A stretch of 64,000 nt of DNA from Salinivirgaceae bacterium (GTDB taxonomy: Bacteria; Bacteroidota; Bacteroidia; Bacteroidales; SZUA-534). The stretch spans positions 1-64,000 of the forward strand of contig JAFYYA010000086.1 in assembly GCA_017557785.1 (NCBI GenBank), read 5' to 3'. This document shows positions 8,939-17,232 of the stretch, in pieces. Numbering within the stretch: the first letter of the stretch is position 1; each line of letters begins with the position of its first letter. Both the position numbers and the translations under genes were made by a program. Below the pieces are notes generated by a model. It was not told the DNA's origin. It was given only the letters and a program-made list of their open reading frames with translations, and searched no databases.

Positions 8939-9307
8939 ATGGGAAAAAATAACAGCAATCGTAACAACGATTGGAAAGACCGTCTGAATGTGGTCTATTC
9001 AACAAATCCGGATTTTGCATACGAGACTGACGATGAGCAGGAAGCTGAAACGCTTGAGCCGGGGAAACAGAATCTGAAGGTCAGCATCGACCGCAAGCAG
9101 CGTGCCGGCAAATCGGTGACGCTGGTGCAAGGTTTTGTTGGCACATCCGACGACTTGAAAGAGCTGGCCAAGATGCTTAAAAACAAATGCGGCGTCGGCG
9201 GCTCGGCAAAAGACGGCGAGATTATCATTCAGGGTGAGTTCAAGCAAAAAGTTTTCGACCTTCTGCTGCAAGCCGGCTATAAAGTGAAAATGTCGGGAGG
9301 AAACTGA
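8939..9307 (+). CDS. SUI1/eIF1-like translation factor (YciH family)
   Basis: A 122-residue protein. The C-terminal 80 residues carry the SUI1 fold: LKVSIDRKQRAGKSVTLVQG, then LAKMLKNKCGVGGSAKDG, then EIIIQGEFKQKVFDLLLQAGY. The first 40 residues are acidic and disordered. Bacterial YciH proteins bind the small ribosomal subunit and can affect start-site discrimination in vitro. The cellular role is not settled. The stop codon overlaps the start of the downstream SNF2 helicase by one base (TGATG), so the two genes are probably co-translated. Confidence 0.9.
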   Translation: MGKNNSNRNNDWKDRLNVVYSTNPDFAYETDDEQEAETLEPGKQNLKVSIDRKQRAGKSVTLVQGFVGTSDDLKELAKMLKNKCGVGGSAKDGEIIIQGEFKQKVFDLLLQAGYKVKMSGGN

Positions 9308-12219
9308 TGCTTAAGGAGCTGATAATTGTTGTAACCACGCACCGCAAATTCGGCGTGGAGCTTGTTCCTTACATCATTTCGCCAACTGGCGGCAGTTCTC
9401 TCTATTCGGTCATCGACAAGGCATCGCCGATAAATATCAAGGATGCAGAGGGCTATTGCGACGATTACGAGGAGATCACGAAGCTCTATGGCGCAATTGA
9501 GGATTCCTATATCGCGCGCCTTTTTTCGAAGGAGTCGCCTGCCGATTTTCTGCGTCATGTCGATCACGATTTTGTGGCAAACCGCATAAGACCGCACATC
9601 GATTCACGCCTGAAAAAAATGCTGAAACTGATTGTGGCCAATGGTCTGCGGATTTTCTATAAAAGTCCGAAATACAGTCGGATATACCCGTCGGACGAGA
9701 TAAGTCTGGCGCCCAAAAACGCACGGATGCTCTTTCTGTTCGATCGGAACGAGAACGGCATACGCTACCGCATCGCCATCGATCACGGCGACCATTACGA
9801 TAAACTCAAGGGCAAGACGGCCATTGTCATCACTGATGAGAATCCGTGCAGCGTGGTCATCAACAATGTGTTATATCAGTTTTGGGACATCGACAGCAAA
9901 AAACTCGCGCCCTTCCTGACCAACGATTTCATCCATATCCGCAAGGAAACGGAAATGGTTTATTTTGAGAAGTTTGTAAGCAATGTGGTCAAAAATTTCA
10001 AAGTCAGGGCCTCGGGATTCGATATCGACATTGTCAACAGCGACCCTGAGCCGCAGCTTTGTCTTGAGCTCGATTTGACAGGTCGCCCGGTGCTGCTGCT
10101 GAAGTTCGGCTATGGATCGAAGGTGGTTCTGCCTGGCAACAGCGAGCGAGCGTTTGTTGAGATGCAGCGCAATGGCGACAATGTGAGGTTTGTCAAAACT
10201 TTGAGGCGTCTCGATGCTGAAGCACGGTTTGCTGATAGCCTGAAAACCATGCAACTGCAGACCACCGACGGAATTCATTTCTACCCCGACGGATTGGCCG
10301 ATGCCACCCCCGAGGAGGCTCTTTATACTGTTGTGTCGGAGGTGGGCCGACTGTCCGACAGCCTGCGCGAAGCAGGATTTGTGCTGAGACAAGATTTGTA
10401 TGGCAAAAAGTATTATCTGGGTGTCGTCAATCTGCAACTAACTGTCAAACAAGATAATGACTGGTTCGATTTGCACGGAATGGTCACTATCGGCGGATTT
10501 ACAATTCCGTTTATAGCGCTGCGGCACAATATTTTGCACAATATCCGCGAGTATGAGTTGCCCGACGGCACAATCGCTGTGCTGCCTGAAGAGTGGTTTA
10601 CTCGCTATTTTGAATTATTCCATGCAGGACAAGTAACCGATAACAGTCTGACTATCAACAAGCAGATGTTTGGGTTACTCTACGATGCTGGCATCACTTC
10701 GCCTGAGATCGACAATCTGCGCAATATGTTCAATGTTGCCAATCTTCCAAAGGTTACTCTGCCGCAGGGACTGAACGCCACGCTTCGACCCTATCAGCTG
10801 ACGGGGTATTATTGGTTGAAACTACTGGAAACAAACGGATTTGGCGGTTGCCTGGCCGACGATATGGGCTTGGGCAAAACATTGCAGGCGCTTGCGCTTT
10901 TGCTCGATGTCGCAAATAATGCGCGTGAAACAGACGAGGTTGCTCAGTTTAAGCAGATGTCGCTGTTCGATCAACCGGCAATCAAGGCAGGCAAGCGCCC
11001 TACAAGTCTGATTGTCATGCCGTTGTCGCTTATTCACAATTGGATGGCGGAGGCCGCACGTTTTGCGCCATCGCTCAAAGTACTGGCTCATGTTGGCAAC
11101 AATCGTACGCGCACTGCCTTAACTTTCGGCTATTACGACATTGTGATGACAACTTACGGCCTTGTGCGTAACGATTGCGAGCTATTGTCGGCACATCAGT
11201 TCCAATATATCATTCTCGACGAAAGCCAAGCCATAAAAAACAGTTCATCAAAGAGTTATGTGGCGGTGACAGAGCTGAAGGCAAAGCACAAACTGGTGCT
11301 TACAGGCACACCCGTTGAGAACAGTCTGACTGATTTGTGGTCGCAGATGAATTTTGTCAACCCCGGACTGCTTGGCAGTTTTGGCAGATTCAGAGCAGAG
11401 TATGTATCAGTGATTGAGCGTGATGCCGACAGCCCGCGTGCGGCACAGTTGAGGGCGTTGGTTGAGCCATTCATTCTGCGCCGTACCAAAAGCGAAGTTG
11501 CCAGCGACCTTCCGCCAAAAACCGAGCAAATAAGAGCTTGCACAATGGACAAGGAGCAGCAGACGCTCTATGAACAGGAAAAATCGGCCATGCGCACAAT
11601 GTTGCTCGAAAAAATGAGTTCCGACGGGGTGCAAAAAAACTCGGCACTTGTTCTGCAGTCGCTTATGCGGTTGCGACAGATTGCCTGTCACCCGCGGCTT
11701 GTTGGCAACAACGAACCTTCAGCCAAATTCGACGAGGTTACGCGTGTGCTCGAGACTATTTTGGCGGAGAATCACAAGGTGCTGATGTTTAGCTCGTTTG
11801 TCAGCTATTTAAAATTGTACGAGGAGTATTTACGCAGTCAAAATATCCCCTATGTGGTTTTGACGGGCGAGACAAACAACCGCGAGGAGGTTATCCGTCG
11901 TTTCCAAACCGATGAGCGCGTCAAGGTGTTCCTGATATCGCTCAAGGCAGGCGGTGTGGGCATCAATCTTACGTCAGCCGACTATGTGTTCATTCTCGAC
12001 CCATGGTGGAATCCTTCGGTAGAAAATCAGGCTGTCGACAGGGCCCACCGAATTGGCCAGACAAAGAATGTGTTTGTGTATAAGTTTGTTACGGCAGGTA
12101 CTCTTGAAGAGAAGATTATCGCTTTGCAAAACCGCAAAAGCAATCTGGCCGGTATTTTTGCCAATAGCAACCCATTCAAAGACATCACCATCGAAGAGTT
12201 GATGCAGTTGTTTGATTGA
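9307..12219 (+). CDS. SNF2-family DEAD/DEAH-box helicase
   Basis: A 970-residue ATPase. The C-terminal half holds a full Swi2/Snf2 motor: Walker A DDMGLGKT (residues 518-525), Walker B DESQ (638-641), motif III LTGTPVENSLTDLWSQMNF, and helicase C with FLISLKAGGVGINLTSADY and NQAVDRAHRIGQT. It ends in TLEEKIIALQNRK, typical of bacterial HepA/RapA relatives. The first 480 residues have no domain I recognise. Proteins of this kind translocate on duplex DNA to remodel protein-DNA or polymerase complexes. No nuclease or methylase lies nearby, so there is no reason to call this a restriction or defence gene. It overlaps the SUI1-like gene by one base. Confidence 0.93.
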   Translation: MLKELIIVVTTHRKFGVELVPYIISPTGGSSLYSVIDKASPINIKDAEGYCDDYEEITKLYGAIEDSYIARLFSKESPADFLRHVDHDFVANRIRPHIDSRLKKMLKLIVANGLRIFYKSPKYSRIYPSDEISLAPKNARMLFLFDRNENGIRYRIAIDHGDHYDKLKGKTAIVITDENPCSVVINNVLYQFWDIDSKKLAPFLTNDFIHIRKETEMVYFEKFVSNVVKNFKVRASGFDIDIVNSDPEPQLCLELDLTGRPVLLLKFGYGSKVVLPGNSERAFVEMQRNGDNVRFVKTLRRLDAEARFADSLKTMQLQTTDGIHFYPDGLADATPEEALYTVVSEVGRLSDSLREAGFVLRQDLYGKKYYLGVVNLQLTVKQDNDWFDLHGMVTIGGFTIPFIALRHNILHNIREYELPDGTIAVLPEEWFTRYFELFHAGQVTDNSLTINKQMFGLLYDAGITSPEIDNLRNMFNVANLPKVTLPQGLNATLRPYQLTGYYWLKLLETNGFGGCLADDMGLGKTLQALALLLDVANNARETDEVAQFKQMSLFDQPAIKAGKRPTSLIVMPLSLIHNWMAEAARFAPSLKVLAHVGNNRTRTALTFGYYDIVMTTYGLVRNDCELLSAHQFQYIILDESQAIKNSSSKSYVAVTELKAKHKLVLTGTPVENSLTDLWSQMNFVNPGLLGSFGRFRAEYVSVIERDADSPRAAQLRALVEPFILRRTKSEVASDLPPKTEQIRACTMDKEQQTLYEQEKSAMRTMLLEKMSSDGVQKNSALVLQSLMRLRQIACHPRLVGNNEPSAKFDEVTRVLETILAENHKVLMFSSFVSYLKLYEEYLRSQNIPYVVLTGETNNREEVIRRFQTDERVKVFLISLKAGGVGINLTSADYVFILDPWWNPSVENQAVDRAHRIGQTKNVFVYKFVTAGTLEEKIIALQNRKSNLAGIFANSNPFKDITIEELMQLFD

Positions 12220-12410
12220 CGGACTTCTTTTTTCGGAAATTTGCCATCTTGTCATCTGCCATAATTACCACAAATGTCGTTTTTTGGCAGATTTGGCACA
12301 TTTGTACGGCTTTTGTCGGTTGCTGTGCGGAGTTCGTCCAGCTATGTAATTCATAACCGAACATAACTCGATTGTTTTATGTTAAACTAAAATGATAGGA
12401 GGTTCAAATT

Positions 12411-12527
12411 ATGAAAGCTGATGGAGTCAAGAAGCCTAAAATGAACCAAGCTAAGCACCACAAACATGTGCCTGCTTATGCGGCGAAAGAGGCTGCCGAA
12501 ACATCAGAAAACAGGAAGATGAAATAA
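12411..12527 (+). CDS. Small basic peptide, 38 residues
   Basis: A short frame begins at ATG 12411 and ends at TAA 12525. The product is strongly basic, with nine Lys, one Arg and four His, no hydrophobic segment, and the core AKHHKHVPAYAAKEAAE. Two features argue that it is real. A strong AGGAGG ribosome-binding site lies seven bases before the ATG, which is unusual for this lineage. A strong hairpin terminator also follows 23 bases after the stop. I do not recognise the family. A nucleic-acid-binding or ribosome-associated peptide is possible but is only inference from composition. Confidence 0.6.
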   Translation: MKADGVKKPKMNQAKHHKHVPAYAAKEAAETSENRKMK

Positions 12528-12550
12528 TCGCCTGTTTTTTGCAGTAGGAA

Positions 12551-12589
12551 CGAAAATCGGTGGCTGGGCTGCCGGTTTTCGCTTTTTTT
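12551..12589 (+). terminator. Rho-independent terminator after the small peptide gene
   Basis: A 14-bp stem (12551-12564 with 12568-12581, all positions paired if G-U is allowed) with a 3-base loop, followed by a T run at 12583-12589. It closes the transcript of the 38-residue peptide gene, and its A-rich opposite strand could also serve the convergent dus operon. Confidence 0.85.
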
Positions 12590-12604
12590 ATGCCTAAATC
12601 TTAC

Positions 12605-13510
12605 TCAAGTTTCAAAAATCTCATCAACGGCAACCGTGAATTGTTCAGCATTGGTGATGGGGCAGAGCTTTGCTTGTATCTCGTCGGGCTTGTCAAGCGC
12701 TTTCGCGAAATATTTCCAAAGTTCCTTAAGGCGGTTCAGGCTGTTTCGGGCGCAATACCAATGCGTGATTTCTGTTGCAAATTGCCTGAATGTAGGCACG
12801 TTATCAGTTGGCAATCCTTTGATTTGCAGCCCGATGTGCGGATTCACTATCGCACCGCGGCCAATCATATAACCTTTCAGGTTTGGTAAACTGATGTTGG
12901 CATCAGTAGCGCTGTTGATGTCGCCATTGTAGACAATCGGGTTGAGCGAGTTGACCGCAGATTCGATGAACACCTGACGATATGGTTCGCCGCCATATTG
13001 TTGCTCGGCTGTCCGTGCGTGAACAATCAACTCGTTGAGTTTGAATTTATTGAAAACACTAATGATTTTCGGGAACTCGTCAGGCGAACCGAATCCGATT
13101 CTGATTTTTACCGACAGTTCAGGTTTTAGGCGGCCGATGACGCTATCGAGCAGACGCTCAAGGTTTTCCAAATCGCGTAGCAACGCAGCACCGCGGTTTC
13201 TGCTCACCACAAACTTTATGGGGCACCCCATATTCCAATTCACCTTCGTGTAGCCTAAATCGTTGAGAATATTAGCCATTGCCACAAAAGCATCGGCATT
13301 ATTGCTCAAAAGTTGCGGCACAAGGTTAACTCGGTTGCTGATGCCCGAAAAACGGCGCGCAAACACTTGCGGTTTGGGTATAGAACGCTCATCTGCAAGC
13401 ATATATGGCGCAAAAATCTCGTCGAAACCGCCAACTTCGGCAATGGCGTTCATAAACGGCGCATCAATCAAGCCCAACATTGGCGCAAGTTGTATAACTT
13501 TTTCTGCCAT
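12605..13510 (-). CDS. tRNA-dihydrouridine synthase family protein
   Basis: A 301-residue FMN-dependent TIM-barrel enzyme that reduces uridine to dihydrouridine in tRNA. It shows IQLAPMLGLIDAPF at the start, the catalytic motif NMGCP with Cys96, SVKIRIG, the FMN loop IVHARTAEQQYGG and the phosphate-binding YMIGRGAIVNPHI. It is shorter than DusB and lies closer to DusC-like members. Assignment to an exact tRNA position cannot be made by eye. It is the last gene of a three-gene minus-strand operon after argH and a T9SS type-B protein, and starts 6 bases after its neighbour. Confidence 0.92.
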   Translation of the reverse strand: MAEKVIQLAPMLGLIDAPFMNAIAEVGGFDEIFAPYMLADERSIPKPQVFARRFSGISNRVNLVPQLLSNNADAFVAMANILNDLGYTKVNWNMGCPIKFVVSRNRGAALLRDLENLERLLDSVIGRLKPELSVKIRIGFGSPDEFPKIISVFNKFKLNELIVHARTAEQQYGGEPYRQVFIESAVNSLNPIVYNGDINSATDANISLPNLKGYMIGRGAIVNPHIGLQIKGLPTDNVPTFRQFATEITHWYCARNSLNRLKELWKYFAKALDKPDEIQAKLCPITNAEQFTVAVDEIFET

Positions 13511-13516
13511 AGTGTT

Positions 13517-14965
13517 TTATGGATATACAACATTCACAGAGCCTTTGCGCTCAATGGTTTGGCCGTTTTGCAGTTTGGCCTTCAGATAGTAGAGATAGCC
13601 GCCTTCGGTCACCTGCTTGCCGCTGTGGGTTCCGTCCCAACGGTTGTCGGGACTTGTCGAAACAAAGACGCGGCCGCCGTAACGGTCGTAAACGATGAAT
13701 TCAAAATCAGTTATCTGTGCCGACTTCACCACTGGCCCGAAAGTGTCGTTCAGTCCGTCGCCATTGGGTGTGAAGGCAGTTGGTAGCCACATATCAGCCT
13801 GACGTTCAACGCAAACCGTGTTCGATTGGCTCAAGCGGTTTTCAAATGATGCTTCAATTCGAATGCAGAAATTTTGTGCGCGGTCATCGGCTATTTCATT
13901 AAAGTTCAAGGTGATTGATGGGGCGGGTATTCCCGTGGCGACAGGTATTTCCATACCGCCGTCAACAGCGCAGAACACTGTGAAATGCTCGTTATCGCTG
14001 AATAAATTATTCCATTTGTCGCAAAATGAGTAATTCCAATTCACTTGTACGGTTTCAGCGTCGGCATCGGCTTCAACCACAATTGGCTGCGCAACACTCT
14101 GAAGCCCAAAACCCATTCCCGAATTGCAAAAATCAACGATACCTATGCGATAGGTGGCAGTGGCATCATCGTCTTCAAAAATGATATGGTCGGATGTGAA
14201 ATCGGTAATCAAAGTGCGCTCGGACTCTTCACTAGCATCAGTCTTCCGCCATATTGCATAGCCCTGAAGGTTTGTCGCAGTATCGATTCGGCAATGAAGT
14301 TCCACTGTGCCCTGACGGTTCAAAATCGTATCAATGCCGACAAGCATCAGATTAGGCGCTATGGGTTTGAAAGTTTTGTAACTGATTATGTTAGATAGCG
14401 ATTTGAGTCCGTTTTGCAAAGTGGCGACAACCATAAAATTGTAGTCGGTGTCATCTTCAAGTCTGTCGGTGGCGAATGTTGTGTCGGCAGTTGAACCAAA
14501 ATTGCTGTAAGGTTGCCCGATTTTGCGGCCAAAAACCGTATAACTAGTAACATCGGCGCCAACGTATGCCGACCAATTGAGAGTCAGTGAGTTGTGGCAT
14601 TTGTCGTAATCGCCGCTGCGTAGAAAAACCGTCTGATGAGCGTCGCTCAACGGGGCATTATGGTCGCCTGTAATCGATGTTGAGACTGCGTATCGCTCGG
14701 CATGCTCAAACGGGTGCGCTTTTACATCTTGATATTCACGCATATTGGCTGGCAGCGAATCAACAACCAACGCCCATATGTTGTTTTCCCAATGGTAAAC
14801 GGCAAAGGACTGTCCGTTAACCACTTCGGCAACATACCATTTGATGGTGACGCGCCGCTCGCTCATCGTGTCAACGCTCACACTGCTGATTTCGGCATAG
14901 CGTCCGCTTTGCGCAAACGCCTGATTTGCAGCCGATAATAGCAATATGGCGAGCAGACGTCGCAT
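13517..14965 (-). CDS. Secreted protein with T9SS type-B (gliding-motility) C-terminal domain
   Basis: A 482-residue protein with a signal peptide (ending NQAFAQ), three or four fibronectin-III-like segments (for example SLTLNWSAYVGADVTSYTVF and QVNWNYSFCD), and a C-terminal block of about 85 residues. That block has the signature WLPTAFTPNGDGLNDTFGPV ... YDRYGGRVFVS ... WDGTHSGKQVTEGGYLYYLK. This is the gliding-motility-associated, type-B sorting domain used by the type IX secretion system. The mature protein is therefore expected at the cell surface. It lies 5 bases after argH and 6 bases before dus. The ligand or partner is unknown. Confidence 0.92.
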   Translation of the reverse strand: MRRLLAILLLSAANQAFAQSGRYAEISSVSVDTMSERRVTIKWYVAEVVNGQSFAVYHWENNIWALVVDSLPANMREYQDVKAHPFEHAERYAVSTSITGDHNAPLSDAHQTVFLRSGDYDKCHNSLTLNWSAYVGADVTSYTVFGRKIGQPYSNFGSTADTTFATDRLEDDTDYNFMVVATLQNGLKSLSNIISYKTFKPIAPNLMLVGIDTILNRQGTVELHCRIDTATNLQGYAIWRKTDASEESERTLITDFTSDHIIFEDDDATATYRIGIVDFCNSGMGFGLQSVAQPIVVEADADAETVQVNWNYSFCDKWNNLFSDNEHFTVFCAVDGGMEIPVATGIPAPSITLNFNEIADDRAQNFCIRIEASFENRLSQSNTVCVERQADMWLPTAFTPNGDGLNDTFGPVVKSAQITDFEFIVYDRYGGRVFVSTSPDNRWDGTHSGKQVTEGGYLYYLKAKLQNGQTIERKGSVNVVYP

Positions 14966-14970
14966 CGGTG

Positions 14971-16302
14971 TTATTTCACAAGCGAGTTGACAGCCGCTTC
15001 AACCGACGCAAAATCGAACGATGCGCTCACTTCTGCGAACTTGCGGTCAATCTGATCGTTACACAGGTTGCCGATGCTGCCTTCGTGGGTGTGGTTGATG
15101 TGTGTTTCAGGCACAAAACGGCCGTCTTTGATGTCGAAAGCCACCTGCTTGTAGGCATCGCGGAAAGGCACACCCGAAAGCACCAGTTTGTTCACCACTT
15201 CAACACTGAAAGCCAACTGATATTTAGGCTCTTTCATAATGTCCTTGCGCACTTCGGTGTTCTTCAGCATCAGTTCGGCCAGGCGCAGGCAGTCCTTCAA
15301 GTCGTTGATAGCGGGAATTATCTGTTCCTTAAGCAGTTGCAGGTCGCGATGGTAGCCCGATGGCAGATTCGAGATTGTGAGTGTGATGTCGGTTGGCAGC
15401 GCCTTGATGCGGTTGCATTTTCCGCGCACAAGTTCCCAAACGTCGGGGTTTTTCTTGTGCGGCATAATCGATGAGCCTGTTGTGAATTCGTCGGGAAGAT
15501 GCACAAAACCAAGGTCTTGCGAGTTGTACATACACATATCCATCGCCATACGGCTCAACGTCTGCGCCATTGCAGCCATTGCAAAACTCAAATCCTGTTC
15601 GGTTTTGCCGCGGCCCATTTGAGCGCACACCACGTTGTAGTTCAAATCGCCGAAACCCAGTAGTTTGGTTGTGAGTGTGCGGTTGAGCGGGAACGATGAG
15701 CCGTATCCAGCCGCCGAGCCCAGCGGGTTCTGATTGATAACCTTGTAGGCCGCGCTCAGCATCCGAAGGTCATCAGTCAGGCATTCGGCGTAAGCCCCAA
15801 ACCACAATCCGAACGACGACGGCATAGCCACCTGCAGGTGGGTGTAGCCAGGCATCAGGTCGTCTTTGTGTTTGTCGCTCAAGGCGATAAGTGTTTTGAA
15901 GAGCGATGCCGCAAGGTCGAAAATCTGACGGACTTCGTGGCGCAGATAGAGTTTCATATCCACAAGCACCTGGTCGTTGCGCGAGCGGCCGCTGTGAACC
16001 TTCTTGCCCATATCGCCCAGCGAGCGCGTGAGCATCAGTTCAACCTGCGAGTGGATGTCTTCAACATCGTCTTCAATCTTGAGTTTTCCTGCGGCGGCTG
16101 TGGCGTAAATCTTTTTGAGTTCGGCCAGCAGCGTGTCCAGTTCGTTTTTCTCAAGCAGGCCGATGGTCTGCAGCATTGTGATGTGCGCCATTGTGCCCAT
16201 CACGTCGAACGGCGCCAGGTATAGGTCCATTTCGCGGTCGAGCCCGACGGTGAACTGCTCGACAAGTTCGTTTGTGGCAATGCCCTTATCCCAAAGTTTC
16301 AT
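14971..16302 (-). CDS. argH: Argininosuccinate lyase
   Basis: A 443-residue enzyme that splits argininosuccinate into arginine and fumarate, the last step of arginine biosynthesis. The fumarase/ASL signature GSSIMPHKKNPD is present, as are SGRSRNDQV near residue 105 and the HLQVAMPSSFGLW segment. The start MKLWDKG (16302) is the family start, although the frame is open 13 codons upstream. A TAnnTTTG element (TACATTTG on minus, 16371-16378) lies 68 bases upstream. It is first in an operon with an unrelated T9SS protein and dus. No other arg genes are in the window. Confidence 0.97.
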   Translation of the reverse strand: MKLWDKGIATNELVEQFTVGLDREMDLYLAPFDVMGTMAHITMLQTIGLLEKNELDTLLAELKKIYATAAAGKLKIEDDVEDIHSQVELMLTRSLGDMGKKVHSGRSRNDQVLVDMKLYLRHEVRQIFDLAASLFKTLIALSDKHKDDLMPGYTHLQVAMPSSFGLWFGAYAECLTDDLRMLSAAYKVINQNPLGSAAGYGSSFPLNRTLTTKLLGFGDLNYNVVCAQMGRGKTEQDLSFAMAAMAQTLSRMAMDMCMYNSQDLGFVHLPDEFTTGSSIMPHKKNPDVWELVRGKCNRIKALPTDITLTISNLPSGYHRDLQLLKEQIIPAINDLKDCLRLAELMLKNTEVRKDIMKEPKYQLAFSVEVVNKLVLSGVPFRDAYKQVAFDIKDGRFVPETHINHTHEGSIGNLCNDQIDRKFAEVSASFDFASVEAAVNSLVK

Positions 16303-16370
16303 TTGTATCTGTTTTATTGTCTGATAAATAGATAGGCGCAACGCATCGCGCCACCGAGTTGTACGGCTGA

Positions 16371-16378
16371 CAAATGTA
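16371..16378 (-). promoter_or_regulatory. Promoter -7 element of argH operon
   Basis: Minus-strand TACATTTG (CAAATGTA on +). It is the only clear promoter for the argH, T9SS type-B and dus cluster. Confidence 0.55.
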
Positions 16379-16434
16379 GCAATTTAGTGCGTATTGGGCG
16401 CACCAATAAATAATGTATTGTGAATGATGCTGAA

Positions 16435-16581
16435 TCAGGCGGTGGTGGTGGAAGCCGATTTTTCGGCCAGCAGATGAACAAGTCCGCGGTGGAATCTTCG
16501 AATCAAAAATCTGGATTTGCTGTAAACAGCGCAAGAAAAATCAAAAATCGCCAGGAAAATCAATGCCAATCGAACTATCAT
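16435..16581 (-). CDS. Possible small membrane peptide, 48 residues
   Basis: A 49-codon minus-strand frame in an otherwise empty 548-base gap. It starts with MIVRLALIFLAIFDFSCAVY, which is one hydrophobic segment with a Cys, followed by a basic region (SKSRFLIRRFHRG) and a short polar tail. A perfect TAnnTTTG element lies 22 bases before the ATG (16604-16611), as expected for a real short leader. I do not recognise the family. The evidence is a promoter plus a coherent membrane-anchor pattern, without homology, so it could be chance. No terminator is evident. Confidence 0.35.
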   Translation of the reverse strand: MIVRLALIFLAIFDFSCAVYSKSRFLIRRFHRGLVHLLAEKSASTTTA

Positions 16582-16603
16582 CTCATTCAAATTTTATACA
16601 CCG

Positions 16604-16611
16604 CAAATGTA
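16604..16611 (-). promoter_or_regulatory. Candidate promoter -7 element of the 48-residue peptide
   Basis: Minus-strand TACATTTG (CAAATGTA on +). No convincing -33 TTTG lies at the usual spacing. Confidence 0.4.
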
Positions 16612-16779
16612 CGCAAGCATGGGTGATTGGTTTGTTTTATTTGACAAATAGAGCGATTTGATACGTGAGTGGAAATTTGAGTTTTTTATGGGGTAATCTG
16701 CCAAATTCCATGCTCTATTTTTAAAGAAATGACTTTGTTTGAGTTAGGAAAGAAATCGGTTTTTTGCCGCAAAAAAACA

Positions 16780-16810
16780 TTTGCAAATTCGATTCAATGT
16801 TCTACTTTTG
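16780..16810 (+). promoter_or_regulatory. Promoter of rpmE2
   Basis: A -33 TTTG (16780-16783) and a -7 TACTTTTG (16803-16810) separated by 19 bases, 40 bases before the ATG. This is the full Bacteroidota promoter arrangement. Confidence 0.75.
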
Positions 16811-16850
16811 CCAACTCAAAAATTTAATGTAATTATTAAAAACTACTACA

Positions 16851-17114
16851 ATGAAAAAGGACATACATCCCAGTGATTATCGCCTGGTCGTGTTCAAAGA
16901 CATGTCGAACGGACAGTTGTTCATCAACAAATCGACAGTCAACACAAAAGATACGATAGAAGTAGACGGGGTTGAGTATCCATTGGTGAAACTCGAAATC
17001 TCAAGTGCATCACACCCATTTTACACCGGTAAGATGAAATTGGTTGACACCGCAGGTCGCGTTGATAAATTCCGCAACCGCTACGCCAATTACGAGAAGA
17101 GCAAAAAGAAATAA
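16851..17114 (+). CDS. rpmE2: 50S ribosomal protein L31 type B
   Basis: An 87-residue ribosomal protein that starts [20 protein letters not shown] and contains the type-B hallmarks [21 protein letters not shown]. The CxxC zinc motif of type-A L31 is absent. The C-terminus is a basic tail (NYEKSKKK). The gene stands alone between its own promoter and a strong terminator. In many bacteria the zinc-free L31 paralogue replaces the zinc form under metal limitation. In Bacteroidota it is commonly the only L31, so zinc control should not be assumed without a Zur site, and I see none. Confidence 0.96.
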   Translation: MKKDIHPSDYRLVVFKDMSNGQLFINKSTVNTKDTIEVDGVEYPLVKLEISSASHPFYTGKMKLVDTAGRVDKFRNRYANYEKSKKK

Positions 17115-17135
17115 CAATTCCGTATATTTGAGACA

Positions 17136-17166
17136 GGCCGTTCAGTTCCGCTGGACGGCCTTTTTT
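17136..17166 (+). terminator. Terminator of rpmE2
   Basis: Ten-base stem GGCCGTTCAG (17136-17145) with CTGGACGGCC (17151-17160), one G-U pair, loop TTCCG, then TTTTTT. Confidence 0.85.
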
Positions 17167-17179
17167 ATTGCCGGTAGGC

Positions 17180-17210
17180 AAAAAAAGAAGGGAACCTTGC
17201 GAGTTCCCTT
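17180..17210 (-). terminator. Terminator of the outer-membrane beta-barrel gene
   Basis: On the minus strand, arms AAGGGAAC (17203-17210) and GTTCCCTT (17188-17195) are followed by a T-rich run (17180-17187), 23 bases after the stop. Confidence 0.8.
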
Positions 17211-17232
17211 CGGTCTTGTTGGTCTGTATGTA

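Noticed and set aside
9307..12219. SNF2 helicase as part of a defence or restriction island
   Set aside because: No methylase, nuclease, phospholipase or other defence gene is adjacent. The neighbours are rpe, a SUI1-like factor and a tRNA modifier.
17123..17130. TATATTTG between rpmE2 and its terminator
   Set aside because: It matches the -7 consensus, but only the terminator hairpin follows directly, so no transcription unit is supported.
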